Shown one piece after another: positions 33,740-46,892 of a stretch of DNA of 64,000 nt (positions are counted from its first letter, which is position 1; each line of letters opens with the position of its first letter). A program made the position numbers and the translations under genes. This stretch comes from Oxytricha trifallax (Eukaryota; Ciliophora; Spirotrichea; Sporadotrichida; Oxytrichidae): contig ARYC01017078.1 in assembly GCA_000711775.1 (NCBI GenBank), positions 16,610 to 80,609 on the forward strand. Reading direction: 5' to 3'. The notes beneath the pieces were generated by a model. It made no database searches, was not told the origin of the DNA, and was given only the letters and a program-made list of their open reading frames with translations.

Positions 33740-35860
33740 ACCAATCATCTTGAAGCTCTTAAGGATTTATTAATATTAGTAATGACTTTGATAAATTTGA
33801 TTATGGGACACAAGAAGTTTCTAAAATTATAAAACCTTAGAAGAAAGTTAAAATCACATCTAAATAAAATTAAGATAAAGGAGAGTACATTTATTAATAA
33901 TTATAATTCAATAGTATATTTATTTAACTACCCTTTAATTATCTATTTGAAAAGTTATCAAATAAAATCTAAATGCATCAATAAAATGTAAAAAATTTAA
34001 ATTAATTATCATAGACTGCCCTAAAACCCTTCACTAAAAGGTATGAAGTTATATATAAATTTCTTAAAAATCATTTTAATTCCCACGAATCTTTTATAAG
34101 GAGAAAAAAAATAAGATTCTGAAAATTAATTATGTTAATGTTTTCTGTTTTAAATTTATTTTTCATATGAAATATAATTCATTGACATAATTATTTTACT
34201 TAATTTTTAAATTTATCTATATTCTTATCTAATATTTTTATATTTATAGTTCTAATCTAATATTTTTATATTTATAGTGAAATGGGATTACCATAGAATT
34301 AAAATCAAGATTAGGTTATAAATAAATAAAATCTAAATGCAAAGTCTTAATCTTTTCTTGAAAGAATTTAAGATAAATCTAAATTAAAGGTAAATCAAAT
34401 AAATAACAAATCTAGCTTGAGATCTTTCGATTTTTATATATAAGTTTATTATATTATTTTTAAAATATAGATTTTAATGATGATTATGGAATAATGAAGG
34501 TCTAATTTGACAAGAAAATTTAAAATAAAATAACTAAAAATAATAATTCTAAACATAAAAGTTAAAGTAAAAGCTATAGAAGTTTGTCACAAGACTTAGA
34601 CTATCATCAATAATCTTCTCTACAAAATTTGTAAAATATTGATAAAAATAAAAGTACAATATATTCCAGTAGATCATTTAAAGTATATTAATAATTATAC
34701 AAAAAAGTAAAAAGAATAGAAATAAATTCAATTAATTATAATCATATTCTGATGGATCTAACAGCTTAAACGAATTAGAATCAATTTCAATAAAAGCTTC
34801 AAATGTTTATCAAATTTTATGTACATTAATTATATTTTTATGATCGCCATATTTTATTAAGTAAAATATATAGTAAATTTTAAATGTTTAACTACCATCA
34901 ATCAGTTAATCTAGCTAAGTCCCTCCAAGCATTACGATAAAACATAGAGGATCTTCTTATATTAGTATAATTTAAAAAAAACAATTCAAATTATTTAGAT
35001 AAAAATTAATCTTCTTAACATGAATCAAACAATTAATCTACTTTACAAACACATTAGAAAATAACGATTAAATAAAGATTAAATGCACCTAATAGTAAAA
35101 TAGAATTTCACGATGCTTTCAATTTTGATGGAGATTATATCTATTAAGTATTTATATTTGTATTTTATTTTTTAATTATATTAAAGATGATGAATTGCCA
35201 ATTCCTACCAAATAATATAAGCAATTTGAAAGACCAAAACAAGCTTAACCAGGTGGGTTAATCATGAATTTCTTATAAATTTGTTAATTATATAATACTT
35301 TACCAAATTTATATATGAATGTTTATTAATTTATAATTTTGACACTCTAGCTAAAGCAATACTTTAAGACGAAGATGATTAACATTTGAATTAACCTATT
35401 CACTCATACTCTCATATCAATTTTAAAAACAATCTGGCTAAGGAATATTATTTTTTAATTTAATTACTTTTTTATATAATTTACAGAAAAAAGTTCTATC
35501 AAATTTTTGAAGATAATTGTGGGTAAACTATTTATTTATTGAACACAAAGAATTTATGTAACAGTAAAATCTAACCATAAGATCTGAATTGAAGTCATTA
35601 AAACTTAAAAAATAGAATTTAAGTTTAAATAAGTATTAACCAGTGGATAATACAATAAATGAAGAAGTTTATGAAAGTGAGTAAGATGAACTATTTGATT
35701 ATTAAATTCCTAAATTGAAGAAGAGAAATATTGTTAAATTCATCTATAAATATTTTTTATTTTTGAATTAATATATTGATGATATAATTAAAAAAATCAT
35801 TTTGGCTTTAATAATGTAACTCGTATAAGTATACCATTTAGTTGAGCTATTCGAGTAAAC
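33740..35860 (+). CDS. Low-complexity, disordered protein in many short exons
   Basis: Coding islands on the plus strand with high Lys/Gln/Asn/Ser: ISNDFDKFDYGTQEVSKI (33760), SYRSLSQDLDYHQQSSLQNL (34590), SDGSNSLNELESISIKAS (34750), SQVPPSITIKHRGSSYI (34915), KIEFHDAFNFDGDYI (35100), DDELPIPTKQYKQFERPKQA (35190), AILQDEDDQHLNQPIHSYSH (35355) and NTINEEVYESEQDELFDY (35650). They are separated by AT-rich gaps, several with GTAAG/GTGGG donors, and frames change between islands. Stop probably in 35800-35860. No domain is recognised; boundaries of introns versus IESs are not resolved. It could be two genes. Confidence 0.4.
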
Positions 35861-36095
35861 CTATATAAATCTTTTTGAGTAATAAGATTGTTTGAATATT
35901 TTTGGTTAAAATATGTATTTAATTTCATTAAATATTTTGCCTTTAACATGAAATTAAATTTGTAGTGTTTTAATTGGATTAAATAAATTGTAAAACCATA
36001 GAGAAATTATCTTGATACTTTATTTATTTAAATGGAATCGAAATTTGATAAAAAGTTATAACTCTAAGACCCACTTTTAAATATTTCAGATACAA

Positions 36096-37491
36096 ATGAC
36101 AACACTTCTCAATAAACTTTATTTATATTTTTTACATAATGCCAAATCTCAAGTAAATTTCATACTTATTTATATAATTTAAATCAAAACTTAACATCCG
36201 AAGCTATCTCTAAGAATCCAAAGCTTATTAGGACTTATTTTTATGTTTATAGCCATTACTCTTATGAATGTAGCAAACATTTTCCTGAAATAATTAATAA
36301 TCTCTGATTCAGGTATAAACATGCTGGAAATCTTTATAGCCAGGGGTATTGTGCAGATGCTTTTCAATTATTTAATTCGAATGACCATCAACGATCCAAA
36401 TATTTCATTCAAATATATTACCATGCAGCAATATATCAAGTTATTCTGGAGGTTTTCACTTAGTTATGTCTCATGGTTTCTGTAGCTAGTCGCTTTCAAC
36501 TATCTTCCCATTGGGATCATACAAGTAGTAACAATTAAATTTATGTAGAATATTAACCTTTGAACACACTATAAAATTAGTCATTTATTTATCACATTGA
36601 TATTTATTCGACTATTAATATATAAGTAATATAGAATTTAGTTCCTTTATTAACAGCGATATTCGGCTATCTAATTCTGAGAGAAAGATTAAAATCTATT
36701 GAAATCATAAATATGATAGTATCATTCTCAAGTGTGATATTTATAGTAACATGCTCGTACTTATTTCAAGGGAAAAATGACACTTTGAATTAAATTTCCT
36801 AATTTATATTTTTATTCGCAATTTGCTCAAATGTACTCAGTTCTGTACTGGGGGCCTTAACTGGAGTAGTAATTAGATAGTTGAAAGATGTTCATTTTAC
36901 TTATAAAATCAAAATAGAGAATATATTAGGGTTTAAATTATTAGTAGTTATAGTAACAATTAACTTAAATTATTTTTTTTACTTTGATAGCAACATTTCA
37001 AGCATTTTTGACGATTTCAATATCTTTTGTATTGCTTTTGGTATACAATTTCATAATGACTTCCAAGCATTTTAATTACAATATTGAGGGTGAGGATGTT
37101 GTTAATCTCCTTGGCATGTCTGTGCTTTCGTCTATAGCTCAAATATTTTTCATAAATGCCTTGTTCTTTGATAAAGCTGGTAGATGCGCAAGTTTATTCA
37201 TGCTCAATATAGTATCATAATAAAAAATTTAATAAAACTTTGATTACCAAAAGATTAAATTTTTGTATTTAAAAATGTCTTGTTTTTTAGTTTTACAATC
37301 TTAAAATCAATCCATTTATATTTGATTTTAAAGTTCATTAATTTCAACTTTAAAATATAGTATATGGGTACATGTCAGATGTGCTAGTATTCAACTATTA
37401 AATGCAGTGGTACGAAATTTCAGGAACTTGTGTGCTTATCGGATGCTCAATAGTAGTATTTGTAATCAAATTTTACTATTTCAGAAGTTGA
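36096..37491 (+). CDS. EamA/DMT-superfamily transporter (10-TM drug/metabolite or sugar-type)
   Basis: Successive hydrophobic helices: LLGLIFMFIAITLMNVANIF, FSLSYVSWFLQLVAFNYLP ending PIGIIQVV, LVPLLTAIFGYLILRERL (the classic EamA repeat end, a Leu-Thr-Ala...Leu-Arg-Glu-Arg pattern), IVSFSSVIFIVTCSYLFQ, FIFLFAICSNVLSSVLGALT, then AFLTISISFVLLLVYNFI, MSVLSSIAQIFFINALFFD and the last helix CVLIGCSIVVFVIKFYY before TGA 37489-37491. The possible start MTTLLNKLYLYFL at 36096 is followed by a donor. An AT-rich gap at 36535-36645 splits two halves of the fourth/fifth helix and is an intron or IES with AATTTA at both ends; others lie at 36900-36990 and 37220-37370. Substrate unknown. Confidence 0.65.
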
Positions 37492-37949
37492 AATTACGAT
37501 ATATATATCAATAATCATATAATATTTTATTTAAATTTTACTAAACAAAAAATTTTAATTTAAACACGATTTTAATTTCAGTTTATTTTTTCCATAAGTT
37601 TATATTAAAACTTAATATTACCAAAATGATAGATTACAATTGAATGAATAAGCGCAAATTAAATAATAATAATTAATTTAAATAATAATTTTTGTATATT
37701 TAAGCGTAAATAATAAATGGAAAATAGTGACAGGAAAATGTCAAATTTATCGCACTCAAATTTAATCACAACTACAACCTCAAACAAAAATAAATAAACT
37801 TCTATTCCAATTTCTTCCTCCAATTTAATTTCATCAAGCTTTTAAATTTATTTAATATAAAAACATTAAAAAAACAAGTGATTTTGAAGTATTAAAGTAT
37901 TAAATATATAAATAAATATTAAAATTAACTTAAAATTATAATAAAATTT
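37492..37949. other. AT-rich intergenic stretch
   Basis: No coding signal; it separates the transporter from the next plus-strand gene. Confidence 0.4.
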
Positions 37950-37956
37950 AGCTTGA

Positions 37957-40445
37957 ATTCTGGGAGGGGTGGCATGTAAGACAATTTAAGCAGCTCGTAA
38001 ATAGGTAAGTTAAATCATATATTAATATTCAATATTAGTGCTACAAAAAGAGTAAATATATGATTCGAGATAGTCAGCCAAGAACCAAGCTAAGTAAGTG
38101 TTGTAATAGTTTAAGTTTTTCTGGCTATATATTATTCGTAACTATAGATAAAAAAACAATAAAATTTTCAAAGTCAAACTTATTTGATAATTAATTACTG
38201 AAATAATTATTAATGTACATTATTTCCAGTCATTTCGACTTACTAACTAACTATTTTTACTTTATTTAAAAAATAATTTTCCTCTTATCTCAATAAATAT
38301 TAGTTTGAACCTTCATTCAAAATTTCTTTGTTTTGCTTCTTCAATAATGATAATAATGAGTTTATATAAATAATTGAAAAGAGTAAAAATTAACTAAATT
38401 TCTATAGATTGTTTTAGTTTCAAGAAGATTGTAAGAAAACCTCAAACTTTTTAGAGTTTAACTCTGAAAATACATTAAGTCTTTTTTCTTCTGGTGGCTA
38501 TTACTTTAATTGTAATTTGTCATAGAAAAAGTACATTTAGTTATTTTAGTTATGGTATTGAAGATAATTTATAATAAAAACATTGGCTTTTAAAGCGTTC
38601 ACGGGTATCATCACGGTGAAAGCTAAGACTATCCATTCCAAAATTTAAAATAGTATCAGAACTTCTAAATAATGTAAACTTTAAATAATGGCCTTACAGA
38701 ATATGATACTCGAATGCCTGGTACATCAGCTTTATCATCTTTGGTAAAAAAAATAATTAATGATTTACTTGGTTCAATTAATTCATAATTATTAGGGAAT
38801 GCTTTACTTTTAACTATAGGTTAATTTATACAGATATAATTATTTATAAAATCTTAGCAGTCAAGTCAAAGCACCAATTAAGGCAAAAACAATCTATTTT
38901 TCGAAAGTCCTTCGAAATACATATCTCTTAAGAAGTACAGACAAGACAATGAATATTTCATCAGATCTTAATGTGAAGAGCTAATTGATTTACAAAAGAA
39001 ATCCTAAATTGAACTTTCTGTGATGCAGAGTGCTGCTCTAGGTAGTTCATAGAAATCTAACTCAAATGTTACTAGTCAGATATCTGGGGGTTAGTCTAAT
39101 GTGAGAAGTGCACCAAGAGATAGCTTTTTGGCTGGAGTTGATGTAAAATATTATAAGTAATGTAATATTGTAGGAAAACATTTGAAATTGGGAAATTATA
39201 TTTAATTAAATTAATTTTTAATTAAAATATTGCCAGTTAAAATTGGCCAATTTAAACGATCTTGGGCTCATTCGATAGAGGATTCAAAATTAGCTGGACT
39301 TTATTATTGGCGGTCCTATTTTATCGCATTCCTGGAGCGAGATAACTTCACTTTAATGTGAGGGTATAATTTAATGAATTTAATTGCATTTAATTAAAGT
39401 GAAGTTATCTCGCTCCAGGAATGCGATAAAATAGGACCGTCAATAATAAAGTTCAGCTAATTTTGAATTCTCTATCGAATGAGCCCAAGATCGTTTGAAT
39501 TGGCCAATTTTAACTGGCAATATTTTGATTTAAAATTAATTTAATTAAATATAATTTCCCAATTTCAAATGTTTTCCTACAATAATACGATTATAGGTTA
39601 AAGCATAACATGATGAAGTTTTCGGAAGATAAGTATTGCAAACAAAATTAAAGTTAAATTCTTATCTTAACAGAGAACAAAGATAGAAACTTTATAGTCT
39701 ATATTTTTTAGCAATACCGAGCAAAAACGTGTAGATTAAAGCATGGTTTGAGCAACTCTGTCTAGCAGATAAGGCTCTCTCCTTGACAGTGGTTGACAAA
39801 TAACTAGTGAATTTAATTCTAGAAATGTACCAGTTATATTGTGCGTATCGTCATGGCAAGTTTACCAATAATTACCCTACTTCTGAAAGTTAAAATAGCT
39901 ATGGATATTCAAATCGAAATCAAACCGATATTGACAGCTATAATTTAACAAACAAATTTAAACCTTATTTTACTCTTTCATATTTAAAGCCTAATAAAAT
40001 TTGATCTTATGATATTTATTATACATGAAACTTAAGTAAGAATAGTAAAACCATTTATTAATAAAATGTAGGCATTTTAAAGTGTTGTTCAAGAAACCTC
40101 ATTATTAATCAGAAAATTAATATTCTCGATACTTACGCGATCAAAATGAAGCAGAAGACATCCTGATTGGCTCTATTCGACTATTAAACTTGAGTAAATC
40201 TCAAAAAGGTAAGTTAGTTATATTTGAGATTTTTATTTTTTTTTACTAATTTTAACTTTTATTCTAATAGATACCTAAAGTAAGAGTTCTACCAGTAATT
40301 AGGAGGGTAGCAGCTAAAGCAGTAAAAATGTGAAGGATAATAAATAAATCAGGAAGATTAAGCTGGATGAAGCCAGAAAGTTGAAGGAAAAGCAGCTAAC
40401 TCAGTTTGATGCTCTAACAATCGAACTTGGGTATTATAAACAAAA
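37957..40445 (+). CDS. Uncharacterised protein, many exons, interrupted by a MITE
   Basis: Coding islands: FWEGWHVRQFKQLVNR (37965), YKKSKYMIRDSQPRTKL (38045), NTLSLFSSGGYYFNCN (38470), GYHHGESQDYPFQNLKQYQN and TEYDTRMPGTSALSSL (38600-38740), EELIDLQKKSQIELSVMQSA to SAPRDSFLAGVDVKYYK (38970-39155), then after the MITE YDYRLKHNMMKFSEDKY (39588 on), ALSLTVVDKQLVNLILEMYQ (39770) and Lys-rich KIKLDEARKLKEKQL (40365). Joining the TAAT pointer either side of MITE copy 3 (39158-39161 and 39583-39586) restores the frame. A frame change at about 39740 is unexplained. No family is recognised; start and stop are uncertain. Confidence 0.5.
39166..39584. repeat. Foldback MITE, copy 3 (419 bp), acting as an IES
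   Basis: Inverted repeat from TATTGTAGGAAAAC to GTTTTCCTACAATA, same family and length as copy 2. Inner arms read GCATTCCTGGAGCG and its exact mirror. It lies between two coding islands of a gene; excision at a TAAT pointer restores the host frame. Confidence 0.9.
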
Positions 40446-40982
40446 ATTCTTATAATAATATGCTACAAATTTAACAAATATAGACTATCAAATTCGAAAA
40501 ATAATTATACTCTAAATCATAATAATTTAATTGTGTTTATTCAATAGTACTCCAATCTTAACTTTTTCTTTGAGATTAAGTGAATTGAAATTTATATTTT
40601 TGCTTTTTATAGTCGAAAATTTACTGGAAATAGTAAAAAATAATGAAATTCACTATATAGAAGGAAAATTATAATTAAGTGTATAGAGAGATTTGATAGT
40701 TCAGAAATTTATTCATAAAATAATTGGTTATCTTTTATTTAGTGTCCCAATAAATTATTGCATAATTATAATTGATATATAGATAATTTTTTTAATTCAA
40801 TAATAAAATTTTTAAAAGTTCGTTCTAAATACAAAACAAAAAAGAGTTTTGTAATTTATTATAATTTTCTATATTTAATTTAATTGCTAGAAATTTACAA
40901 GAAACAAGTATTACTTAACAATATATGGAATTTAGTTTAATTAAATGTCTGAGCTTTTTATTTTAATTGTAGAAATAATATA

Positions 40983-43900
40983 ATGACTAATATTTATTAA
41001 ATGATGAATACCATGTAAGACACTAATAACTCCATTATTAATGATGCAGGTAATAAAACCCTATTAGACTAACAAAACAATCAATTGCATAACTCTGCCA
41101 TTATTAATAAAATTGATAATTAAGCCGATTCACTGTCTAATTCACAAATACCTATTAATTAAGATTTAACATCAATAATGAAAAGTGAGAATTAGGGTAC
41201 TTTGAATCTACTTGTCACTAAAGTATAGAGTTTTTTTGATGAGAAACTGTTGAGCAACAAGCGACGTAAATTAATTGATGATAAACGCGATAATCCAATA
41301 TCTAATAGAGCCGCAAACAGATCTAAGAGCAGGTAAGTTGAATAAAAATGCATTAATAATAAAATAAATCCCAAAGAAGTTTAGATTTATAAGGCAGTAT
41401 GCAGATTTATTCACTCCAAATAAACTGTTATTTTTTTTATTAATATTAAGTTTATGGGATATGTATTTATTACTATGGAATAATATTTTATGTTTTATTC
41501 TATCAATTTATCGTAACCTTTAAAATCATAGAGCTGTTAGGAAAAATTAATATATCATTATAAGATTTCTTTAAATATCACACAATTAAGTGACTTAAGA
41601 ACAAATAATATTTATTAAATTCAAGATCTTTGAGTTCAAGAGGATCAATGGTTAGTCAAGAAGACTCATTCATGAACAACTAATTGACTAATTAAGATGG
41701 TTTAAATGATAAATAACTTCCTCCTGTTTTTAACTACGATTATATATTTCATATTAAAATCCCCCCCAAAAATGTGGAATTAAAAGCATTTTAAGTAATT
41801 ATAATTTATACAATTCAAGAAATGTGATAATGGAGTAGGACTAGGAAGACACTCATTAAAACCTCACAAATAAACATGATTTAAATACTACCCTCAAAAA
41901 AATGCCAACTTTATTAACCAAATCTTGGGAGGATGCCATTAATAGCACAGCTCATTAATATGTGGATGATTTAATGACTAAATCTTTCTTACATAAAAAT
42001 GTTGACGAAAATATCAACGAAAATATAGTCGATAATATTTAGAAACCCACGTTTAAGCGTGGACCGACTGTGTTCTTATCCCGTAGGCAGTCTACCAAGT
42101 CTGAAGATTTAGAACAGCAAGCGTAGATTGACAATGATGACCTAAAAAATTAAGAATTGGAAAGCAAAAACGATTAAATTGCTATGAAGTAAGCAAGTAT
42201 TAAGGAGTCTTAAGTAGATGATTAATTAATAGCTGGATAAGGTCCATAGGTGAATGCACTTGCTTAATATGTTGAAATTTTTAATTTGTTTAATTAAGTT
42301 GCACTTTTACTAGCCAATCAAACAACAATAAACGAAGAATAGCATCTGAAAATAATCCAAGACTAAGAAGATTTAAGTCTCTAAGCCATAGAGGCAATAC
42401 AAAACATAATAATCTAGGAAGAACTCTAATCTCAGAGTTAAGCTATAGATAAAAAACTTACTTAAAAATTAGTGAAGAGATCTATGATTTAAGTGGAGTT
42501 CAAGGTTGTTAAGGAGTTATTAAGGAATCTATGCGGATAGGAGCAGTCAAATTTGGATGAGAAGATTGTAGAGGGGACTTTCGAGAAAATCATGGATAAA
42601 GTCAATGAAGATTTAATACAAGAGTAGTTTCATTATAATATTCAATAATAAAACTTAGAACTGTAAAGACTTTTAGAAATTAAATATTTTAAATAGTTTT
42701 CAGAAGTCTATAGTAAGTTTGAAGATAAAGTAAGCTAAAATATGGATGATTTACTGCTTGAGTCTGTGGTTTAAGCATTAATCAAAGAGTATAATTTATA
42801 AACAAAAATCATGTAGTGTTTCACTCAACTTTAAAAATATTGTTTATTATTTTAAATGTTAAATTGTAATTATAAAGTGACAAGATGGAAAGAAAAACTG
42901 AAAAACTATTATAAATTAAGCAATTAACTGATAAAAATGATGCTGATAGATAAAAGTAAATTCTGGAAGAAAACATGAAAATAGATGAGGAAAAATTAAA
43001 AGTTTAATAAGACTTCGAAAAATTACAATTAGAAAAGACAAGGTTGCTAGAAGAACAAGAAAAAATAAATCAAGACAGGTAAACTTATAAAATAGCTTAG
43101 ATTATGATTTAAATTAGCAATTTGATTAAATTTAGTTTTTATAAAATGATGTTACTATTGGTACATTAAGTTTAGCGATTTATAGAAGAGTAAAAATAAA
43201 TAGAGGAAGAAAACAAACTTAAGTTACTTTAAGAATAGCAAAGATTAGAAAAGATGTAAGAAGACATACTTTTTTAACAATCCTAGCACTAATCTAAAAT
43301 TGATGAAATGGTTCTCAATTAACCATCTTTTATTGAAAAGTCAAGTATTGCAGATGAAATTCAAGATGCTAACTTATAAAGATTTAATTTTTATTATAGC
43401 TATTTAAACTTTGCCAAACTAATTATATCTGTGTCTGAACTTCATGATAACTAATTAGGTATTCCAATTCGCAAAGCATCCTCAAATCTTTCCTAAAAGC
43501 AAATTAATTTAACTCCTACTTCAAAGCAAGCCTTAAATAATGTACAAAGAATGATTACCATATCTAAGACCCTAAACCACAATCTTTCTCCAGCAGTACA
43601 TGAAGATTACAAGCCTATTATAGTATAAGACTCATCTAATATAGTATTATCAAGCGCAATTTTGCATTAAAAATCAGAATTTGATCAAAGTTAATCTTAA
43701 TAAATAATTGATCCAATTGATAAATTAGCTGACTAAGGTGTCTCTTTGATACTTAAAGAAGTTTTTGATGAGCTTTATAACTGGGATGTGGAAGAGCTCA
43801 AGCAAGATATGTATTAGAAATTCTTTGATAATATTTCAAATAAAACTGAACAAAAAATGATAGGGGAGTTAATTAAGTAAACAGCTCATTAGATCGAATC

Positions 43901-46892
43901 AAGAGATATCGATAAAATAGCTGAAAAAGCTGTTGATTAGTGTGAGAATTTAATGGTTTAAAGATTAACTGAACTTTACCTTTTAATTGAGGAATAGAAA
44001 TTTCAAGAGAACGATAAAAAATAGTAGAAAAAGTTGTTTTAGATGAACTAAACGTTTTAGAATGACTCTTAAAAAATTAAAGTAATCAAGAAGAAAAATT
44101 TTAAGAGAGTTGATCTAAATTAAACCTAGCAAGCCTAACCTACTCATAAAGAGGACTTGAATAGAACAAAAACTGCTGCAGATACAATCAGAAAGCCTAC
44201 CTAACTAAAAGACATAAAAATAAAGGATATGCTTGACATTGAATTCTTTGAAAAGTGCTTTTTTGGCAAGAAATTAGTGATCAAAGATAAAGTAGTTTTT
44301 AGAGTGTATGCGAATGAACTGTTAGAATTGGTGAAAGCAAACTTAAGTAAAGATTTATTATTAAATTAGAAAGTTAATTGCTAGGTGGTACCAACCACTT
44401 GGGACTTTCTGATAGAGCTTTCTACTACACTAAGGCCTATCGAGGGCAGGTAGGGGGTTGCTGGGCGCAACGCATGAGGGACCAGTCGGCGGGGTTCAAT
44501 CTGTCAGCGTACACTCTTCGAGTGAGCTGGATCCTAAGATTTCCCTGCATTAGATGAGTCTACTGGCTTGAGTTCAGTTTCCTAGGTAATAGGGAGCAGG
44601 ATGAAGGTACGCTCTGCCTTCAAAAATGAGAAGACGAAAACCATTGAAGCCAACGATAAGGATTTTTCTCCCACACCGGGTTAGGGTGCTGAAGCTACCA
44701 CAGCGAAAGGATAGGGATTACGTTTCCCAGCAGCGGTGGGACCGGTAAGCGTTTTTCTCCATCTTCTGTCACTCTGGTAGGATCCTACGAGCTCTGTCCT
44801 CCATGGTGAAAACCCGGTTGACATCTTGATTTAAGGTGAAGACTAGGTGATAGCAAGAATGGTTTTTTCGGAGTTTTCTACTTCACGACTGCCACGTCAC
44901 GGAATTTGCCACGTCAACTCATTCAGATACGTCTACGTCACGACTAAGATTGATGGTTTGATTTTAGTATTAAACAGTGATATGTTAAATTTATTTGATT
45001 TTAATCATTAAACACAAGTAAAGATTTAAGGAAAAAGTATAAGATATTCAAGGAACAGAAGAAGTAGATGCTTAAAGCTGGAAAAAGCAAAGAAAAGTTT
45101 AAGAAAAAGCATAACAATTCAAAGTCGCCTACTTTGGATTTTGATCCAAGCGCAGAGTTAAAAGGCTATAAGTTTATAGGCAATATGAGAACAACAAAAA
45201 CACCTGAACCACAAAGAAATGACTAGACTATTGACTTAGATTTAAAAACTACAAATAGCATCTTGAATATACAGCTTCCTAATCAATTAAACGTAAAGAA
45301 AATTCAAAGGTAAACTGAGGAAAGATTAAAAGAAGAGGACACCAAAATAAATTTCTAGCTAGATTTTAATCCAAAGATCAATTTCTAACCAGATTAAACA
45401 GCAAATTTATCACCAAATATGGATAATAATTCTTAGAACAATATCGGTATTAGAAATCTAATTGCTGACGGAATGTATTTCAGTTCCACTACGCTTAACC
45501 CAGATTCAAATCAAAATCACTATGCTATGGATGATCAAAGTAAGACAATTAAATCAAGAAAGAAGAGACAACCTAGTCAAATTAGAGTCAACAATTTTGA
45601 GGCAGAGGAGGGAAGTAAGCGAGCTACATCGAGAATTAATCATTAAGTTACACCACCTAAGAATTCTTAACTTAAAGTTTATTAAAACTTAGAAACTTAA
45701 ATCAAAGACATCTTAAAGCATAAAAATTCTGCTATTAAATCAGTTAGAACTAAAAGAAGAATAATTAATAATTCTGAAAGAGTGTCACCAGCTATGTCGC
45801 CTCGAGAAAGTCAAGGAGATTTACCTTATATTTACTATCAAAATTCAGGATCAAACTTTTATAATAAACAAGATTTCTCTTTAAAAGTTTCCATTTTATT
45901 CATATTATAAGTAAATCCCTAGTCTATGTATCAAGGAGGCATCACACCTCTAGCACTTAAAAAGTAAAATAAATCTTCAAATGCTCATCAAGTAATGAAT
46001 CAAACAGTTAATATAAATCGTTTGAGTTAACTCCAATATGATGAACAGTTCAAATCAAACGAGATAACTCGTTAGACACCTGATTCTCAAGCTTTCAGAG
46101 TACGATAAGGAAATCTTCGATCACACACTCCAATTTCTCCAAATATGACTATTTCAAATACCAACGATTATTCCTCATAAAATTCAGGCAATCCCAACTC
46201 ACTACACCTCAATGCTATGGATATTTAAGCTCAATACAGGCAGTATAAGTAGCTTAATGAGCAAGATATTATTGCGATAAGTACACCAAAGCAGAGGATC
46301 AATAATATTATTGAGAATGCAAGGAAATACGTAAGGATTGGAGATGAAATTGGTAGACCTCAACATGTTAGTTTTGGAGCAAGCTTAAATCAAAGAGATT
46401 CTAGTATCCTCAAATTAATTATAAATGCTTTTTAGTTTGGAAGGAAACTCACTTTAAATTTAATTATTAATCTTGTCATGCAATACCAAGAAGTATTCTA
46501 GGCCAAATTAAAACTTCAAGCCCCCAGAATTAAAGGCCTAAAACTATAGCAAAGTAGAGCCTTTTATCAAAGAATTCTTGACAGCAAAATAAATGCAAAA
46601 AGTTAGCAATAACTACAAAATGCAAACTCGCACAAAATCAAAGCAAAGAGTAAGAAAAGACTTAACTCTTGAAGAAGAAATTTTAATGAATTAAGCTAAG
46701 CAAATGAGCTAAACTTTCTATGCAAATACCACCTAGAATTCACCTTAAAACTCAATTATGGGGCTTAATAGCTTCTAACAGCAGGTTATGATGCAGGGAT
46801 AGGATAATGTCAGCATGATTGATTAGTATCAAGATGTTAAGAGACAAATTAAGGCTTAGAAGCGTATAATCACTCTACATGAAAAATAATGA
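40983..46892 (+). CDS. Large Gln/Lys/Glu-rich coiled-coil protein
   Basis: ATG 40983 (MTNIYQMMNTMQDTNNS). Long coding stretches follow with short introns (donors at about 41335, 43080 and others): VTKVQSFFDEKLLSNKRRK (41218), KPTFKRGPTVFLSRRQSTKS (42040), QLIAGQGPQVNALAQYVEIF (42225), coiled-coil heptads (EEENKLKLLQEQQRLEKMQE, 43200), DMLDIEFFEKCFFGKKLVIK (44230), then after an IES (44345-45028) KDLRKKYKIFKEQKKQMLK, and the C-terminus RKDLTLEEEILMNQAKQMSQ ending at TGA 46890-46892. Roughly 1500 residues. Composition suggests a cytoskeletal or basal-body scaffold, but no known domain is recognised. Most Gln codons are TAA/TAG, so the standard code shows nothing. Frame changes near 45450 and 45900 mark further introns/IESs. 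Confidence 0.6.
44345..45028. other. IES with 13-bp pointer, containing a GC-rich sequence
   Basis: AAGTAAAGATTTA occurs at 44345-44357 and 45016-45028. Joining at one copy links ...LVKANLSKD to LRKKYKIFKEQ in frame, so the 671-bp interval is an IES of the coiled-coil gene. Its edges are AT-rich but the middle (about 44382-44950) is far GC-richer than anything else nearby. Confidence 0.85.
44382..44950. other. GC-rich non-coding island of unknown origin
   Basis: About 570 bp with near-balanced base composition inside otherwise AT-rich germline DNA. No frame is open through it. Local features: a short hairpin at the left (GGTGGTACCAACCAC), GGGTTCAATC resembling a pol III B box, and at the right two TGCCACGTCA-type repeats (around 44890 and 44910) plus CACGAC at both sides of that block. 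It does not read as rRNA, tRNA or any RNA recognised here. It could be a SINE-like or other insertion, or an acquired fragment. Confidence 0.5.

Noticed and set aside
44382-44950. Ribosomal, tRNA, SRP or RNase P RNA in the GC-rich island
   Set aside because: No conserved core of those RNAs could be read; a B-box-like match alone is not enough.
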